This document shows, piece after piece, positions 7,573 to 8,916 of a DNA stretch of 8,916 nt. Made by a program: the position numbers and the translations under genes. This DNA comes from a bacterium. GTDB taxonomy: Bacteria; Elusimicrobiota; Elusimicrobia; Elusimicrobiales; UBA9959. The notes under the pieces are model-generated. The model made no database searches. It saw nothing but the letters and a program-made list of their open reading frames with translations, and had not been told where the DNA came from. The DNA lies in the NCBI GenBank assembly GCA_021812825.1, contig JAKAMO010000099.1, forward strand, positions 1 to 8,916, written 5' to 3'. How positions within the stretch are numbered: the first letter of the stretch is position 1; every line of letters starts with the position of its first letter.

Positions 7573-7762
7573 CGGCGGCATATCCCGCTCGTTCGCCTGG
7601 GCGGGCGCGGCAGAAGAGGGCCGGCGTGCCTTCGCCGGCGAAGAACTCGCTCGGCACACAGTGCCTCGCTCAGACATTCTTCGCCGCGGCCTTAATGATA
7701 GGCCGTCCGCTGCGGCACTTGGCCCTGCGCCCGAACGGCTCACTCGGGGACATGCCGCCGCT
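7571..7762. repeat. Large imperfect palindromic element (about 192 bp)
   Basis: The gap after lptD folds on itself. The ends match perfectly: AGCGGCGGCAT at 7571-7581 against ATGCCGCCGCT at 7752-7762, extended after one mismatch by TCCC 7583-7586 against GGGA 7747-7750. Further pairs lie in nested order: CGTTCG 7590-7595 with CGAACG 7732-7737 or GGGCGC 7603-7608 with GCGCCC 7727-7732 (these share base 7732), AGGGCC 7617-7622 with GGCCCT 7721-7726, GTGCC 7626-7630 with GGCAC 7714-7718, CGGCGAAGAA 7636-7645 with TTCTTCGCCG 7677-7686, and the central GGCAC 7653-7657 with GTGCC 7661-7665. A side hairpin, CGGCC/GGCCG (7687-7691/7701-7705), sits on the right arm. There is no convincing ORF and no U-tract. 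It may be a MITE-like or intergenic palindromic repeat, or a structured RNA; target-site duplications are not evident. Confidence 0.65.
7620..7639. repeat. Local 7-bp hairpin inside the palindrome
   Basis: GCCGGCG at 7620-7626 and CGCCGGC at 7633-7639 are perfect inverted repeats around the 6-nt loop TGCCTT. It could help end lptD transcription, but no T-run follows (GAAGAACT comes next), so a standard intrinsic terminator is not supported. The right arm also belongs to the 14-nt perfect palindrome CTTCGCCGGCGAAG at 7630-7643. Confidence 0.45.
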
Positions 7763-7765
7763 GCA

Positions 7766-7794
7766 TTTAAGATGAATTTTAAAAATGATAAACT
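7766..7794 (+). promoter_or_regulatory. Candidate sigma-70-type promoter for the epimerase-tdk unit
   Basis: The stretch from about 7764 to 7810 is the only clearly AT-rich island in the window. It contains TTTAAG (7766-7771, a poor -35 with 3 of 6 matches) and, after 17 nt, TAAACT (7789-7794, -10 with 4 of 6 matches) preceded by TG at 7786-7787 as in extended -10 elements. The position just after the palindrome and 26 nt before the epimerase start is sensible. The match is weak, and the organism's sigma-factor consensus is unknown. Confidence 0.4.
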
Positions 7795-7803
7795 TTGGGT
7801 ATT

Positions 7804-7812
7804 AGGAAAGGG
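7804..7812 (+). promoter_or_regulatory. Ribosome binding site of the epimerase gene
   Basis: AGGAAAGGG ends 8 nt before the ATG at 7821 and supports that start. An ATG at 7813 directly after it opens only a three-codon frame (ATGAAACCATGA) that ends across the epimerase start codon. Confidence 0.6.
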
Positions 7813-7820
7813 ATGAAACC

Positions 7821-8777
7821 ATGAAAAAACCGATTTGGCTGGTTACCGGAGGGGCCGGGTTCATAGGCTCCAACATCGTGGAGGAGCTGGTAAGGCGCGG
7901 CGAGCGCGTTCGCGTCTTCGACAATTTCTCCACCGGCAGGAAGGAGAACCTGGAGCCTTTCAAGGGGAAGTTCGAACTGGTGAAGGGGGACCTGCGCGAG
8001 CCCAAGGACTGCGCGAAGGCCGTGAAGGGCGTGACCTACGTGCTGCACCAGGCGGCGTTCCGCTCCGTGCCCAAGTCAGTGGACAACCCGCGAGCCGCCA
8101 ACGACAACAACGCCACCGGCACGCTGAACGCGCTGATGGCCGCCAAGGACGCCGGGGTGAAGCGCTTCGTCTACGCCGCCACCAGCTCCGCCTACGGCGA
8201 CTGCGCCGTCTTCCCGCAGACCGAGGACCTGCCCACCGCCCCCATCTCCCCTTACGCCGTCAGCAAGCTGGCCGGGGAGAACTACTGCCGCGTCTACGCG
8301 AGGACCTTCGGCCTTGAGACGGTGGCGCTGCGCTACTTCAACGTGTTCGGCCCGCGGCAGAACCCTGAGTCCAAGTATTCCGCCGTGATCCCCAAGTTCA
8401 TGGAGCTGATGGCGGAGGGAAAACCGCTGGAGATACACTGGGACGGCAGGCAGTCGCGCGACTTCACCTACGTGGCCAACGTCGTGGACGGCAACATCCG
8501 CGCCGCGCTGGCCCCGGCCGCCAAGGTCTCGGGCCGCGTCATAAACGTGGCCACCGGCACCAATATCTCGCTGCTGGACATCGCGCGCGGACTGGAGAAG
8601 ATCACCGGCAGGAAGGCCGAAAAGCGTTTCTTTCCGAAGCGCCAGGGTGACATCCGCAAGACCTACTCGGACATCACGCTGGCCCGCAAGCTGCTGGGCT
8701 ACAGGCCGCTGGTCACCTTCGACCGGGGGCTGGAGCTGACCTGGGACTATTTCTCGGCCAGGTGGGGGAAGAAATGA
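7821..8777 (+). CDS. NAD-dependent NDP-sugar 4-epimerase (WbpP-like extended SDR)
   Basis: Extended short-chain dehydrogenase/reductase of the UDP-hexose epimerase group, 318 residues, cytoplasmic. The Rossmann NAD motif is TGGAGFIGS at 9-17, with DNFSTG a little later as the NAD ribose-binding turn. The catalytic set is S122/S123 in TSSAYGD and Y145-K149 in [19 protein letters not shown] (171-182), SAVIPKFM and SRDFTYV (212-218) are typical of the UDP-N-acetylglucosamine 4-epimerase branch (WbpP/TviC) more than of GalE. It would supply a UDP-sugar such as UDP-GalNAc or UDP-Gal for LPS or exopolysaccharide; the exact substrate is inferred, and dehydratases or UDP-glucuronate epimerases are close relatives. 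It begins a new unit behind its own AT-rich leader. Isoleucine codons are mainly ATC (9 ATC, 3 ATA, 1 ATT), unlike murA. Its TGA stop overlaps the next start as ATGA. Confidence 0.92.
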   Translation: MKKPIWLVTGGAGFIGSNIVEELVRRGERVRVFDNFSTGRKENLEPFKGKFELVKGDLREPKDCAKAVKGVTYVLHQAAFRSVPKSVDNPRAANDNNATGTLNALMAAKDAGVKRFVYAATSSAYGDCAVFPQTEDLPTAPISPYAVSKLAGENYCRVYARTFGLETVALRYFNVFGPRQNPESKYSAVIPKFMELMAEGKPLEIHWDGRQSRDFTYVANVVDGNIRAALAPAAKVSGRVINVATGTNISLLDIARGLEKITGRKAEKRFFPKRQGDIRKTYSDITLARKLLGYRPLVTFDRGLELTWDYFSARWGKK

Positions 8778-8916
8778 TATTCAACGTCTCGGCCTCTTCC
8801 GGCTGGATAGAGGTGGTATGCGGCAGCATGTTCTCCGGCAAGACGCAGGAGCTGATACGCCGGCTCAAGCTCGCCAACATAGCCCGCCAGAAGGTGCAGG
8901 TCTTCAACTCGCACCT
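8774..8916 (+). CDS. tdk: Thymidine kinase, type II, N-terminal part (cut by window end)
   Basis: Salvage enzyme that phosphorylates thymidine to dTMP using ATP. Only the first 47 complete codons are present. After a short N terminus (MIFNVSASS) comes [21 protein letters not shown]: the Walker A loop is GSMFSGKT at residues 17-24, and the following [19 protein letters not shown] is the standard continuation in type II (TK1-like) thymidine kinases. The lasso loop and zinc cysteines lie beyond the window. The ATG at 8774 shares ATGA with the epimerase stop, so translation is probably coupled. All four isoleucine codons seen are ATA. The family is recognisable from the P-loop region alone; I cannot judge whether the gene is intact. 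Confidence 0.88.
   Translation, partial: MIFNVSASSGWIEVVCGSMFSGKTQELIRRLKLANIARQKVQVFNSH

Noticed and set aside
7620..7660. Intrinsic terminator after lptD
   Set aside because: Hairpins are present but none is followed by a T-run, so Rho-independent termination is not supported.
5662..7743. 693-codon open frame on the minus strand opposite lptD and the palindrome
   Set aside because: Opposite a clear LptD gene; the product has repetitive Val/Arg/His/Glu composition with no domain.
7571..7762. CRISPR array, tRNA or known riboswitch in the gap
   Set aside because: There are no regularly spaced direct repeats, no tRNA arms or CCA end, and no riboswitch core that I recognise.
7284..7775. 163-codon plus-strand frame running from inside lptD through the gap
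   Set aside because: Out of frame with lptD, with Arg/Gly/Ala-rich shadow composition, and the gap part lies in the palindrome.

Overview
The window is a compact, high-GC bacterial segment with seven complete genes and the start of an eighth, all on the + strand. LptD, an outer-membrane LPS-insertion protein, marks a diderm bacterium. Codon choice is unusual for such GC-rich DNA: ATA is as common as, or commoner than, ATC for isoleucine, and ATT is nearly absent. The gene content, diderm envelope and ATA habit make me think of an Elusimicrobiota-type lineage. That placement is a guess (about 0.4); no rRNA or other marker here settles it.

Region 1 (32-7572) is one tightly packed gene string: prfA (release factor 1), prmC (the methyltransferase acting on release factor glutamine), murA (first committed peptidoglycan step), folC (folate synthesis and polyglutamylation), a ROK-family sugar kinase, and lptD. 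Genes overlap by 26 nt (prfA/prmC) and 7 nt (folC/ROK) or are separated by 1-28 nt, so they probably form one operon joining translation termination, folate and cell-envelope synthesis. Its promoter lies upstream of the window.

Region 2 (7573-7820) is the only sizeable gap. It is almost filled by an imperfect palindrome of about 192 bp (7571-7762): ordered, nested inverted repeats with 11-bp matching ends, the left end starting inside the lptD stop codon. It looks like a palindromic repeat element, a MITE-like relic or a long RNA hairpin. I consider it the most interesting object here. It is followed by a short AT-rich stretch that probably holds the promoter for the next genes.

Region 3 (7821-8916) starts a second transcription unit: a WbpP-like NDP-sugar 4-epimerase of the extended SDR family, whose stop overlaps the start of a type II thymidine kinase (ATGA). 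The kinase is cut by the window edge after 47 full codons.

No rRNA, tRNA, CRISPR array, transposase or defence gene is visible. The coding genes are ordinary housekeeping and envelope families; the novelty is in the intergenic palindrome and in details of codon use, stop codons and LptD cysteine content.
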